Positions 18,593 to 27,004 of a stretch of DNA of 64,000 nt are shown piece by piece. Source of the DNA: CAVSKL01 sp963728475 [NCBI: Candidatus Eiseniibacteriota bacterium] (lineage in GTDB: Bacteria > Eisenbacteria > RBG-16-71-46 > JABDJR01). The notes under the pieces were generated by a model that had not been told where the DNA came from, made no database searches, and worked only from the letters and a program-made list of their open reading frames with translations. How positions within the stretch are numbered: the stretch's first letter is position 1; every line of letters begins with the position of its first letter. The DNA is taken from NCBI GenBank assembly GCA_963728475.1, contig CAVSKL010000003.1:310001-374000 (forward strand), read 5' to 3'. A program made the position numbers and the translations under genes.

Positions 18593-20872
18593 TCAAGGAG
18601 CCGGCTCGTTGAACACGATCACCGCGTTCTGCATCAGGCGCATCTCCGCCAGCGAGAGGAGGAAAGCCAGCGTCGATTCGGCACCCTGATTCCCGTTGAC
18701 GCGGTCCACGTGCAGCGCATCACGGCAACCTCCGGTGCTGGGGGCGTAGAGTTCCAGCCCGAGGTCGTTCCAGCCGAGGAACCAGTCGAACGCCCGGTGG
18801 GCCTGTTCGTACCACCGGCCGTCCGAGGTGGCCCGATACGCTTCCAGGCAGGCGGACACCATCGCCTGCGCCTCGATCGGCTGCTGGTCGAAGTGGGCGC
18901 GCGGGCCGCCCCGCCGGTAGAAGCCGATGCTCCCGATCGGCCGAAAGTGGCCGTCCTCGGAGGTCTGGACCTCCGCCAGCCATCGAAGCGCCTCAAGGCC
19001 CCGCTCGAACACCGCCGGTTGCCCGGCGGCGCGCCCGGTCAAGATCAGGGCATGCGCAAGCTTGGCGTTGTCGTAGGTCAGTTCCTCCTCGAACCAGGGC
19101 CAGTCTGCCCGGGTGGACCGGTCGAATAGCTCCATGAGCCGGTTGGTAAGGGCTTCGCGGCTCTGCTGGACCTGGCGATCTCCGCTCATCCGGCGCAGAT
19201 ACTCGTCAATGCCGAGGAGGCTGAACGCCCACGCCCTCGGGGAGGTGAACTCCCTCACCACCGGCAACGCCCGCTCGAAGAGCTGGCCGGCCATCACCTG
19301 GAAGCCGCGGTGGCGAGAACGCCCCGCCCCCATGCCCAGGGCCCAGAGCGCCCGGCCATGGGAGTCCTCCGATCCCTGCTGATCCAGCCAGCGGCGATCG
19401 AAGCTCAGGTAATTATGAAAGCGCCCGGTGGCGGAATCGAACGCGTAGTTCAGGAACGCTGCGTACGTGGTGGCCAGCGTCCGCGCCCGCTCTCCCTCCT
19501 CTCCCAGCTCGTCGAGCAGGACAGCAAGGATGAAGGCCCGGGCATTGTCGTCGGTGCAGTAGCCCTCGAAGAAGTTCGGCACGGTGAGGATCGCGTGCTG
19601 GAAGAGCCCGGTGGAATCGGTCATCCGCGAAAGGTGCTCGAGCTTCATTTCCGGCAGATCGCGCGGCTGCTGGTCGAGCGTCTTGGTCGCGAACGATTTG
19701 CGCGAGACCGCCGCCCCCTCCAGGCGCGCCAGCTCGAACGAGCGCCAGTAAAGCCGCGCGGTGTTGCTCCAGATCATCTCCCGGCCCAGCTTATATGCGG
19801 TCTTGCGCATGGCGTGCCGGCGGGTGTCATCGCGCAGCAACCCGGTCACCGCACGGGCCATGGCGTCGGCGTCGCCGAACGGCACGAGCACGCCGCGATC
19901 CTCCGCCAGCAGCTCCTCCGCGTGCCAGTACGGCGTCGAGATCACCGCCTTGCCGGCCCCGAACGCGTACGCCAGCGTTCCCGAGGTGATCTGCGCCTCG
20001 TTGAGGTACGGCGTGATGTAGAGATCGGCGGCGCCGATGAACTCCTTCAACTCCTCGAGCGCGACGAACCGGTTGTAGAAGATGACGTTCCTGTCGACAT
20101 GATTCTTCTTCGCCAGACGCTCGAGACCAAGACGATAGGCCTCGCCCTGCTCGCGTAGCTCGTTCGGATGCGTGGCCCCCACGACGATGTAAACCACCTC
20201 GTGAAATTCCGAAAGGATGAGCGGTAGCGCATTCAGGACCTGCTCGATGCCCTTGTTCGGGGAGAGGAGACCGAAGGTGAGCAGGACCGTCCTTCCCTCA
20301 ACGCCGAAAAGGTCCTTGTAGTAATTCGGGTCGACGAACGGAATGTCCGGTATGCCGTGCGGGATGAGATCTACCTTGGTGGGGGGCGCCTTGTATACGT
20401 CCTGCAATATCTGGCGCCCCCGCTCGGCCATGACTACCAGGCGGGTCGAGCGCGCGATCAGCTCCTGCGTCACGCGCCGCTGATCGGCGTTTGGCTCCCG
20501 GAGTATCGTGTGGAGGGTCGTGACGACGGGCATTCTCAGCTCGCGGATCAGCGCCAGCAGGTGTCGACCCGCGGGTCCACCGTAGATGCCGAACTCGTGC
20601 TGCACGCAGACAATGTCCACGTTGCCGATGTTGAGGAAGTCCGCCGCCCGCTGGTAGGACGCGAGATCCTGCTCCTCTATTTCGAAGCGGACGACGTTTG
20701 GATAGTCGTAGCCTCCCTCGATGTCGTTGACCGGCACCGCGAAGCACTGGCTCTGGGGGTAGCCCGATGCCACCGCGGCAAGCAGGTCGGAGGTGAAGGT
20801 CGCAATGCCGCATTTGCGGGGCAAATAATCACCTAGAAACGCAATACGCTCGATCTCCGACCTACTCGCCAT
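18593..20872 (-). CDS. GT4 glycosyltransferase fused to an alpha-helical-barrel domain
   Basis: The product is about 759 residues from the ATG at 20872 (GGATG upstream; ATG 20884 and TTG 20893 are alternatives). Residues 1-400 are a GT-B glycosyltransferase of family 4: GDYLPRKCGIATFTSDLL at the start, FGLLSPNKGIEQVLNALP, and the donor-binding segment NEAQITSGTLAYAFGAGKAV. Residues about 420-759 form a helical domain rich in Trp and acidic residues (WALGMGAGRSRHRGF, DGHFRPIGSIGFYRRG), like the six-hairpin fold of carbohydrate-active enzymes. It probably transfers a hexose from a nucleotide sugar; the second domain may bind or process the glycan. It precedes the GH130 gene by 13 bases. Confidence 0.85.
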   Translation of the reverse strand: MASRSEIERIAFLGDYLPRKCGIATFTSDLLAAVASGYPQSQCFAVPVNDIEGGYDYPNVVRFEIEEQDLASYQRAADFLNIGNVDIVCVQHEFGIYGGPAGRHLLALIRELRMPVVTTLHTILREPNADQRRVTQELIARSTRLVVMAERGRQILQDVYKAPPTKVDLIPHGIPDIPFVDPNYYKDLFGVEGRTVLLTFGLLSPNKGIEQVLNALPLILSEFHEVVYIVVGATHPNELREQGEAYRLGLERLAKKNHVDRNVIFYNRFVALEELKEFIGAADLYITPYLNEAQITSGTLAYAFGAGKAVISTPYWHAEELLAEDRGVLVPFGDADAMARAVTGLLRDDTRRHAMRKTAYKLGREMIWSNTARLYWRSFELARLEGAAVSRKSFATKTLDQQPRDLPEMKLEHLSRMTDSTGLFQHAILTVPNFFEGYCTDDNARAFILAVLLDELGEEGERARTLATTYAAFLNYAFDSATGRFHNYLSFDRRWLDQQGSEDSHGRALWALGMGAGRSRHRGFQVMAGQLFERALPVVREFTSPRAWAFSLLGIDEYLRRMSGDRQVQQSREALTNRLMELFDRSTRADWPWFEEELTYDNAKLAHALILTGRAAGQPAVFERGLEALRWLAEVQTSEDGHFRPIGSIGFYRRGGPRAHFDQQPIEAQAMVSACLEAYRATSDGRWYEQAHRAFDWFLGWNDLGLELYAPSTGGCRDALHVDRVNGNQGAESTLAFLLSLAEMRLMQNAVIVFNEPAP

Positions 20873-21169
20873 GAGATCATCCATAGTCAGCAAGTGTCGT
20901 CGGGTGTAACTCAGGAAGCAAGAGGGTATTTGTTGCAGGCGGAGCCTCTCCGACGATCTGAACCGTCGAGCAGGTCCGAAGTGGCGCCAGCAGGGCCGTC
21001 AAGGCCCGAAGCCGGCGGCCGGGACGTGCGCCCCCAGGACCCCGTGGCCTCTCGCCGGGGCGCGATCGCCGGCGGTCGGGGCGCGGGCCCGCGCCCGGGA
21101 GTGGAGAGAACGCGGTCTGGATGGCCGCGAGGACGCAGCCCGGCTCCTCCGTGAGCCCGTCTCGGACCG

Positions 21170-22339
21170 TCAGGCGGGGATCCTCCCGCGGAGAGTCTCC
21201 GGATCGTGCGGACCCGGTTCGGCGATGAGGTTCCGCGCGACCTCCATCTGGCCAAAGACGCCCCACGCCAGCACGCCTCGCACGCGGCCATCCGCAACGT
21301 AGTAGATGATCCCTCTGCGATTGGGCTCCTTCCAGTCGGAGACGACCTCAAGGCGTGGGTCAAGCACGCCGGCCGCCTCGTACCCGAGATCGAAGAGGTC
21401 CGAGTAGAAGAACGGCAGGTGGCGATAGGCGACCTCCGCCCCGGCCATCGCCCGGCCGGCTTCCCGCCCCATGGTGTTGGCGTTGTCCTCGTGTTCGACC
21501 CGGATGTGCTCACCCAGCGCCGGGTTCGGAAATCGGGCGACGTCACCGGCGGCGAACACGGCGGGGTCGGAACTGCGCAGTGCCTCGTCCACGAGAATGC
21601 CGTCGGTAGTGGCGAGCCCGGCTTCCGCGGCGAGGCGGTCGTTGGGAACGATGCCGATCCCCGCCACCACGAGGTCGGTCCGGATCTCGCTCCGGTCGGT
21701 CCGAAGTGTGAATCCTGATCCTTGTGACCCGAGCCCGGTGACCCGCTCGCCCGGCCGGACTTCGACGCCACGTTCCGCGTAGTAGCCGTTCAGATGCACT
21801 GCAAGATCTCGAGGGAAGCGGCGAGCGCCGATCCCCTCGTCGGGGAACACGAGGGTGACGCGGTAACCGGCGGTGGCGAGCGAGGCGGCAATCTCGGAGC
21901 CGACGAAGCCTCCACCGACGACCGCCACGTGCTTGCCCACCGGCAGCGCCCGGACGCGGCGGAAGTCGGCGACAGTCCTGAAGTAGACGATGCTGTCCCC
22001 GCCGAAGGGCAAACGGCGTGGACGGCCGCCGGTAGCGAGCAGGAGCCGCTCGTAGCCGACGGTCCCGCCATCGTCGAGCGCGACACGCTTCGCGGCACGA
22101 TCCACCGCCGTGACGCGCACGCCGGTGCGGACCGAGACGTGCTCGACCGCGGGCAGCCGGATCGAAGCCTCCTCCCTCCCCGTCCAGAGTGCCTTCGTCA
22201 GCGGCGGGCGGACGTAGGGTTCCTCCGGCTCGTCGCCGAGCAGGGTGATCGACCCGCTAGGGTCCATTGAACGGATCCCCTGGGCGGCCGCGTGTGCCGT
22301 CATTCCGCCCCCGACCACGACGTACTTGAAGTCAGTCAT
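21170..22339 (-). CDS. FAD/NAD-dependent oxidoreductase (ferredoxin-reductase/AIF-like)
   Basis: The product is 389 residues from the ATG at 22339, preceded by TTGGAGGGATTG; an in-frame extension to 22384 has no such site. The FAD-binding Rossmann motif VVVGGGMTAHAAAQGI stands at the start, the NAD-binding motif HVAVVGGGFVGSEIAASL in the middle, and VFAAGDVARFPNP marks the second FAD contact. A C-terminal dimerisation/reductase-like domain follows. It resembles rhodocoxin/rubredoxin reductases and apoptosis-inducing-factor-like flavoproteins and should pass electrons from NAD(P)H to an unknown acceptor. It is downstream of doxX in the same operon. No partner ferredoxin is nearby. Confidence 0.88.
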   Translation of the reverse strand: MTDFKYVVVGGGMTAHAAAQGIRSMDPSGSITLLGDEPEEPYVRPPLTKALWTGREEASIRLPAVEHVSVRTGVRVTAVDRAAKRVALDDGGTVGYERLLLATGGRPRRLPFGGDSIVYFRTVADFRRVRALPVGKHVAVVGGGFVGSEIAASLATAGYRVTLVFPDEGIGARRFPRDLAVHLNGYYAERGVEVRPGERVTGLGSQGSGFTLRTDRSEIRTDLVVAGIGIVPNDRLAAEAGLATTDGILVDEALRSSDPAVFAAGDVARFPNPALGEHIRVEHEDNANTMGREAGRAMAGAEVAYRHLPFFYSDLFDLGYEAAGVLDPRLEVVSDWKEPNRRGIIYYVADGRVRGVLAWGVFGQMEVARNLIAEPGPHDPETLRGRIPA

Positions 22340-22449
22340 CAATCCCTCCAAAGTGCGAGCAATCCATCGCCCTCCCGGTCTCAAACCGGGATCGCATCCG
22401 GGAAGCCGGCCGGCTCACGGCGGGGAAGATCGCCGGGTGTCGTGTCATG

Positions 22450-22914
22450 TCACTTTCGGCCGCCCGTACCTGCGTCGAACTCCTTGCTCAGGCTGCCGAG
22501 AGCGAGCGCCCCGAGCGCAAGCCCCAGATCCCTCAGCGCGATGTCGTAGTAGCCTGGGATCAAGAGCAGGTTCGCCACGATCCCCAGGAGCCAGGCGGCG
22601 ACGACGTAGGAGAAGATGCGCGGCCGGAACGCGATCCCGAATCCCGCCGCTATCTCGATGGCCCCGGCCGCCATCATGAACTCGTGTCCGTGCCCGCCAA
22701 GCAACTTGTTGACGGACGGGGCAATATACTTGTCCCAGTCGACAAGCAGGCCGAGGAACTTGTCGAGACCCGCGAGAAGCGGGGCGATCGTGAACCCCGT
22801 ACGGAGGATCCAGAACGCCTGATACGCGGGGCGCCGGGCCGGGCCATGCTCCACCCGGGTCGCGCCGGCCTCGACCGGCGCAGGATTCACCGCTTGGATG
22901 CTGCTTCCACTCAT
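22450..22914 (-). CDS. DoxX-family membrane protein
   Basis: The 154-residue product has four predicted membrane spans and the DoxX pattern (FWILRTGFTIAPLLAGLDKF, EFMMAAGAIEIAAGFGI, NLLLIPGYYDIALRDLGLAL). AGGAGGT lies 6 bases before the ATG. DoxX proteins are quinone-linked or redox-stress membrane proteins of poorly known activity. Here the gene is first in an operon with an FAD oxidoreductase and is divergent from a SufR-like regulator, which points to a redox-responsive role. Confidence 0.88.
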   Translation of the reverse strand: MSGSSIQAVNPAPVEAGATRVEHGPARRPAYQAFWILRTGFTIAPLLAGLDKFLGLLVDWDKYIAPSVNKLLGGHGHEFMMAAGAIEIAAGFGIAFRPRIFSYVVAAWLLGIVANLLLIPGYYDIALRDLGLALGALALGSLSKEFDAGTGGRK

Positions 22915-23020
22915 CTCGCACCTCCTGTTGTTGTTTCGACCGTCTGTCGCGGGGCCGCGGTTTCCACGGCGGCGGTTGGACTTGGCCGGAGAACTGCCGA
23001 CCCCACGATCCTTCTATAAC

Positions 23021-23057
23021 TAACAGTAATTATCTATAGAGATCGGGGCACGGTCAA
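23021..23057 (-). promoter_or_regulatory. doxX promoter with AT-rich operator-like dyad
   Basis: Read on the minus strand, TTGACC (23057-23052), a 17-base spacer and GATAAT (23034-23029) form a good sigma-70-type promoter directed at doxX. An AT-rich patch around TAACAGTAATTATC overlaps the -10 box and lies inside a looser dyad of GATC and TCTATA elements (23008-23044). It is the only AT-rich stretch of the intergenic region and sits beside the regulator gene, so it is the natural binding site for that regulator. Confidence 0.6.
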
Positions 23058-23112
23058 GTCTTTTCGTTAGCCTGGATTTGTTTTACAGTTGGAAAGAGAG
23101 AGGAGGGGTCTC

Positions 23113-23823
23113 TTGAACCTCGAAGAGCAGATCAAGAAGGTGGCGGCCTTGAGTGAGCCAACGCGCTGGGCCATCTATAGTTACGTTTCTGATCTTGGTC
23201 GCGAAGTGGGCCGGAACGAGGTTTCCCAGGCCCTTGGTATCTCCCGAGCCCTGGCCGCTTTCCACCTCGACCGCCTGGTGGAGGAGGGCCTTCTCGCCAC
23301 GGCGTTCCGACGGCTGACGGGCAACACCGGCCCTGGGGCCGGCCGCCCCGCGAAGCTCTACCGGCGCTCCGAATCCCGGGTGGAGCTTTCTCTTCCCCAG
23401 ACGCGGTACGAGATGGTGGCTCGGCTGCTGGTCCGCGCCGTTGCAGAGGCGGGTGCCGACTCGGCGGCGCCGGTATTGACGTCGCTCGCGACTGAGCAGG
23501 GAGTCGAGATCGGAGCCGGGGCGCGGCGGCGCGCTGGCTCGCGGGCCGGCCGAGCCGCTCTCCTCGGGAAGGCGGTCGAAGTTCTCGCTGAGTACGGTTT
23601 CGAGCCCATGACCGGCCCTCAGGGCGAGATCCTCCTCCGAAATTGTCCGTTCGACGCCGTGGCCCGGGAAAACAGGGAGATCGTCTGTGGGATGAATCTC
23701 GCCCTCGTGGAAGGTCTCCTGCGCGGGCTCCGTGTCCACGGTGTCGCCGCGAGACTCGATCCGAAGCCAGGCTTCTGCTGTGTCGCGATCAGTGCGTGGA
23801 GAGGCGCCGCGGGACAGAGGTGA
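23113..23823 (+). CDS. SufR-like winged-helix regulator with Cys-rich C-terminus
   Basis: The product is 236 residues from a TTG at 23113, preceded by AGGAGG with 6-base spacing; the frame is open from 23089 but that start lacks a ribosome site. The N-terminal winged helix reads LSEPTRWAIYSYVSDLGREV and SQALGISRALAAFHLDRLVE. The C-terminal domain has Cys in RNCPFDAVARENREIVCGMN and PGFCCVAIS. This matches the spacing of SufR-like regulators that bind a 4Fe-4S cluster and repress when the cluster is intact. It is transcribed away from doxX, and the shared region has a plausible operator. It is probably a redox or iron-sulphur sensor for the doxX operon. Confidence 0.75.
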   Translation: MNLEEQIKKVAALSEPTRWAIYSYVSDLGREVGRNEVSQALGISRALAAFHLDRLVEEGLLATAFRRLTGNTGPGAGRPAKLYRRSESRVELSLPQTRYEMVARLLVRAVAEAGADSAAPVLTSLATEQGVEIGAGARRRAGSRAGRAALLGKAVEVLAEYGFEPMTGPQGEILLRNCPFDAVARENREIVCGMNLALVEGLLRGLRVHGVAARLDPKPGFCCVAISAWRGAAGQR

Positions 23824-24304
23824 TGGGGCCGGGAGTACCGGCGGCCGTAGCGATTGGGGTCCTGCCCCGGGCCGCACGCAGCGGCGGGATCCGGCTGCCT
23901 GGACGCGGAGATCGCCGGGACCGTCTGCGGCTTCTCGGCGCGATCGTCGCCGGAGGAATCTGTGGCCGCCCCGGAGCGTAGCGGAGGGGCGATTCCCGAC
24001 CCCGCCGTGGCGCCGGCGCGATCTGGCGAACCGGACTTCCGGCATGCTATCTTGCCGCCGGTGCTCACCGAACGCCCGCGATTCCCGGATCGAGGCGGTG
24101 GCAGCCGTTCCCGGGTCGGATCCGGAGCGGAACGCTTCCCTCCCGGTCCGGAGAGGGGCGGGGGGTGAGCTTCCTCACGACGAATACCGACCATGCGACC
24201 GGGGGGCCTCGGCTTGAGTGCCGGGCCCCACACGCCGGCGAAGGCCGCACCTTCATAAAGACATTCGATGCCCCATCCTCGCGGTCGGGGCGTGAGGGAG
24301 AGCG
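23824..24304. other. 481-bp gap without a recognisable gene
   Basis: No frame on either strand has a start with ribosome site, consistent codon bias or a known motif. The region should contain the promoter of the S9 peptidase gene, but no box is clear. Confidence 0.4.
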
Positions 24305-26956
24305 ATGCGCGCTCCTGCTTTCCTCCTGTCTACCCTGCTCTTTGCCGGGACGATCTCCTCCCCGGCTCATGCCGGCACGGCGGCCCTTGCGGACTGGTTG
24401 GTGGTCGGCCCGGTCCGGAGCCCGTGCGCGGCGGTCGATTCGATCGCGGACTGGACGGCGACGGCTGCCTTCCTGTCTTCAAACCCGGTCGCACCGGAAC
24501 AGTTCTGGCCGGCCGCGGGGAGTACGATCGCCCTCGCCCCGGGCACGGAGAGCGCGTTCACCCCGGGGGGCCTGACGTTCCCACCGCCGCCGGCCGGCGC
24601 CGCGGGGCTCGCGGCGGCCGGTGGGGCGCTCTATCTCGACTGTCCCGCCTGGCAGAAGGGAAAGCTCGAGGTCAAGGGCCGCGCAGCCTTCAAGCTCTAC
24701 CTTGACGGCGTCGAATTGATCTCCCGGGCCGCCCCTGCCAAAGCAGACACCAGCGCCGAGTCCAAGTCCGTTACCCTCGACCAGGGGCTCCACCGCCTGT
24801 TCCTGCTCACCGCCGCCGCCGGCCGCGATTCGCTGGCCCATTGGGGTTTCACGGTGAGCTACAGCTCCGCGCAGGACACCCTGCCCGGCGGCTGGACCCC
24901 GAGGGCCGCCCTCTCACCGGTCCACCCCTTCGACATCACCGACTATTCCCTGCAGGAGTCCGTCGAAGACCTGGCGATCAGCCCCGACGGCATCTGGCTC
25001 GCCGTGGTCACCTCGCGGCGCACCTACGACAAGCTACAGCCTCGAAACCAGCTCAGTGTCTGGGACATGACGCGCAAGCAGAAGGTGTGGGATTACGGCG
25101 CGCCGGTGAGCCCGCAGGCGCTCCGCTGGGCGCCCGATGGCCGGACCCTGCTGCTGGGGATGAAGGGCGACGACGACGGCACCGACCTCTACCTGCTCTC
25201 CACCGGGAACTGGCTCCTGAAGCGGATCGGCAAGGGCCTGGAGGATGCCGCCGGCTTCCGCTGGGCGCCGGACGGTCGGGGGATCTACTACCTCCACAAG
25301 ATCGCCTGGAAGGACAAGGACAAGGAGAAGGACAAGAAAGACTACAAGGTGATGTGGGGTCTGCAGGACCGCGAACAGGGCTGGCGCGACCAGACCGAGT
25401 TCAAGTATTTCGACGTCGAGAGCGAGACGTCGACGCTGGTGGCGCGTCTCAAGTACACCCCGGACGTGTATGCCGTAACCCCCGGCGGCGACCAGCTCTA
25501 TCTCTACCGCACCGTGACCGCGACGGGCCGTCCCTATCATAAGATGGAGTTCTGGGCGGTGCCGACCCACGGGGGCGTTCCGCGGATGATCTTCAGCCAG
25601 CGCACCATCGAGCAGAGCGCCCTGGCCATCAGCCCCGACGGCAAGCTGGCCGCCTTCAGCGGCCCGGTGGCTCCGGTGGGGCCCGACGACGATCCCGCCC
25701 AGGCCCACAACGAGGCCTACCAGGATCTGTGGATCGTCGATCTCGCTTCCGGCTCCGCGCGGAACGTGAGCCTAGACTTCCCGCCCTCGGTCAACACCTC
25801 CGCCTACGGCACCGGTGATGGTTGCGACTTCGTCTGGAAAGACGACGGCATGCTCTACTTCAGCGCCTTCGACCAGGGCGAGATGCTGCTCTGCATCTTC
25901 GACCCGGGGAGCGGCAAGATCACCGGCCGGCAACTGGGGACCCCGGGGTTCGGCCGGCTCGCCATCCCCTCCGGACGGGGGGCGACCCTGATCGCCTACC
26001 GCGGCGACCGTCTGGCCCGGATCGGCGACGTCCAGTGGTACGACCTGAAAGAGAAGCGCGGCGGGCAGCTCGTCCCCCTGAACCGGGACCTGCACCGCGT
26101 GACCACGCCGCCGGCGCGGGTCGTCCGGTACGACTTCGTGAACAGCGACAGCATCACCGTGCCCGGCTATCTCTACTACCCGGCCGATTACGACTCGACA
26201 AAGAGCTATCCCTTGATCGTCGACACCTACGGCGGGGTCATCGGTTTCGGGGAGGGCTGGCTCTGGGGCAACGCCCTCTTCTCGGATCGCGGCTACTTCG
26301 ACTACATCCCGGTGCCGCGCGGCGCCGCGGGCTACGGCCTCGCCTTTGCCGACGCCCATTGCGGCGACTGGGGAACGCTCGCCGCCCGCGACATGAACGA
26401 GGGGGTGCGGCATGTGATCGCCCACGTGGCCGGGGTCGACAGCGCCCGGATCGGTTTCGACTCCGGCAGCTACGGCGGCTTCCTGGCCATGTATCTGATG
26501 TCCATGGACAAGGACGATCCCGACTACTTCCCCTATGCCACCGCGGTGGGAGGCTACGGCATCGCGGACCTGGCCGACTACTGGGGCATCGGCAATTGGG
26601 GATCCTGGTACATGGAGGTCTCCGCGCCGGGGAAGCAGCCGTGGGAGACCCCGCAGTGGTTCATCGACCATTCGCCGGTGTTCCACGCCAAAAACATCAC
26701 CGGGCCGCTCTTGCTGGTCCATGGCGACGCCGACGACAACGTCCCGGTCGGCAACAGCGACGAGATGTACACCGCGCTCAAGCTGCTCGACCGCAACGTG
26801 ACCTTCATCCGCTGGCCGGGGGAGGGCCACGGCGTGGCCACCGACCGCGTCCACTACCTGGAGCGCAAGCGCATCGAACTCGAGTGGTTCGACAAGTGGC
26901 TGCGCGGCCGCGATGGAGCTTGGAAGGCGCGGATGGAGGGAGAGCTGGAGAAGTAG
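24305..26956 (+). CDS. Secreted S9-family (prolyl-oligopeptidase-type) peptidase
   Basis: The 883-residue product has a signal peptide (LLSTLLFAGTISSPAHAG) and an N-terminal beta-sandwich-like region to about 210. A seven-bladed-propeller region follows (about 215-620, with repeats such as EDLAISPDGIWLAVVTSRR and ALAISPDGKLAAFSG), then a C-terminal alpha/beta-hydrolase. The triad is Ser722 (DSGSYGGF), Asp810 (HGDADDNVP) and His842 (GEGHGV). The residue two before the serine is Ser instead of the usual Gly (S-G-S-Y-G-G against G-x-S-x-G-G). A highly charged KDKDKEKDKKD insert lies in the propeller. It should cleave short peptides in the periplasm. It is monocistronic. Confidence 0.9.
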   Translation: MRAPAFLLSTLLFAGTISSPAHAGTAALADWLVVGPVRSPCAAVDSIADWTATAAFLSSNPVAPEQFWPAAGSTIALAPGTESAFTPGGLTFPPPPAGAAGLAAAGGALYLDCPAWQKGKLEVKGRAAFKLYLDGVELISRAAPAKADTSAESKSVTLDQGLHRLFLLTAAAGRDSLAHWGFTVSYSSAQDTLPGGWTPRAALSPVHPFDITDYSLQESVEDLAISPDGIWLAVVTSRRTYDKLQPRNQLSVWDMTRKQKVWDYGAPVSPQALRWAPDGRTLLLGMKGDDDGTDLYLLSTGNWLLKRIGKGLEDAAGFRWAPDGRGIYYLHKIAWKDKDKEKDKKDYKVMWGLQDREQGWRDQTEFKYFDVESETSTLVARLKYTPDVYAVTPGGDQLYLYRTVTATGRPYHKMEFWAVPTHGGVPRMIFSQRTIEQSALAISPDGKLAAFSGPVAPVGPDDDPAQAHNEAYQDLWIVDLASGSARNVSLDFPPSVNTSAYGTGDGCDFVWKDDGMLYFSAFDQGEMLLCIFDPGSGKITGRQLGTPGFGRLAIPSGRGATLIAYRGDRLARIGDVQWYDLKEKRGGQLVPLNRDLHRVTTPPARVVRYDFVNSDSITVPGYLYYPADYDSTKSYPLIVDTYGGVIGFGEGWLWGNALFSDRGYFDYIPVPRGAAGYGLAFADAHCGDWGTLAARDMNEGVRHVIAHVAGVDSARIGFDSGSYGGFLAMYLMSMDKDDPDYFPYATAVGGYGIADLADYWGIGNWGSWYMEVSAPGKQPWETPQWFIDHSPVFHAKNITGPLLLVHGDADDNVPVGNSDEMYTALKLLDRNVTFIRWPGEGHGVATDRVHYLERKRIELEWFDKWLRGRDGAWKARMEGELEK

Positions 26957-27004
26957 GCAGCCCCCCCGGCTTGGGAAAAGAGACAAACCCTGTAAGATGG
27001 TGCG

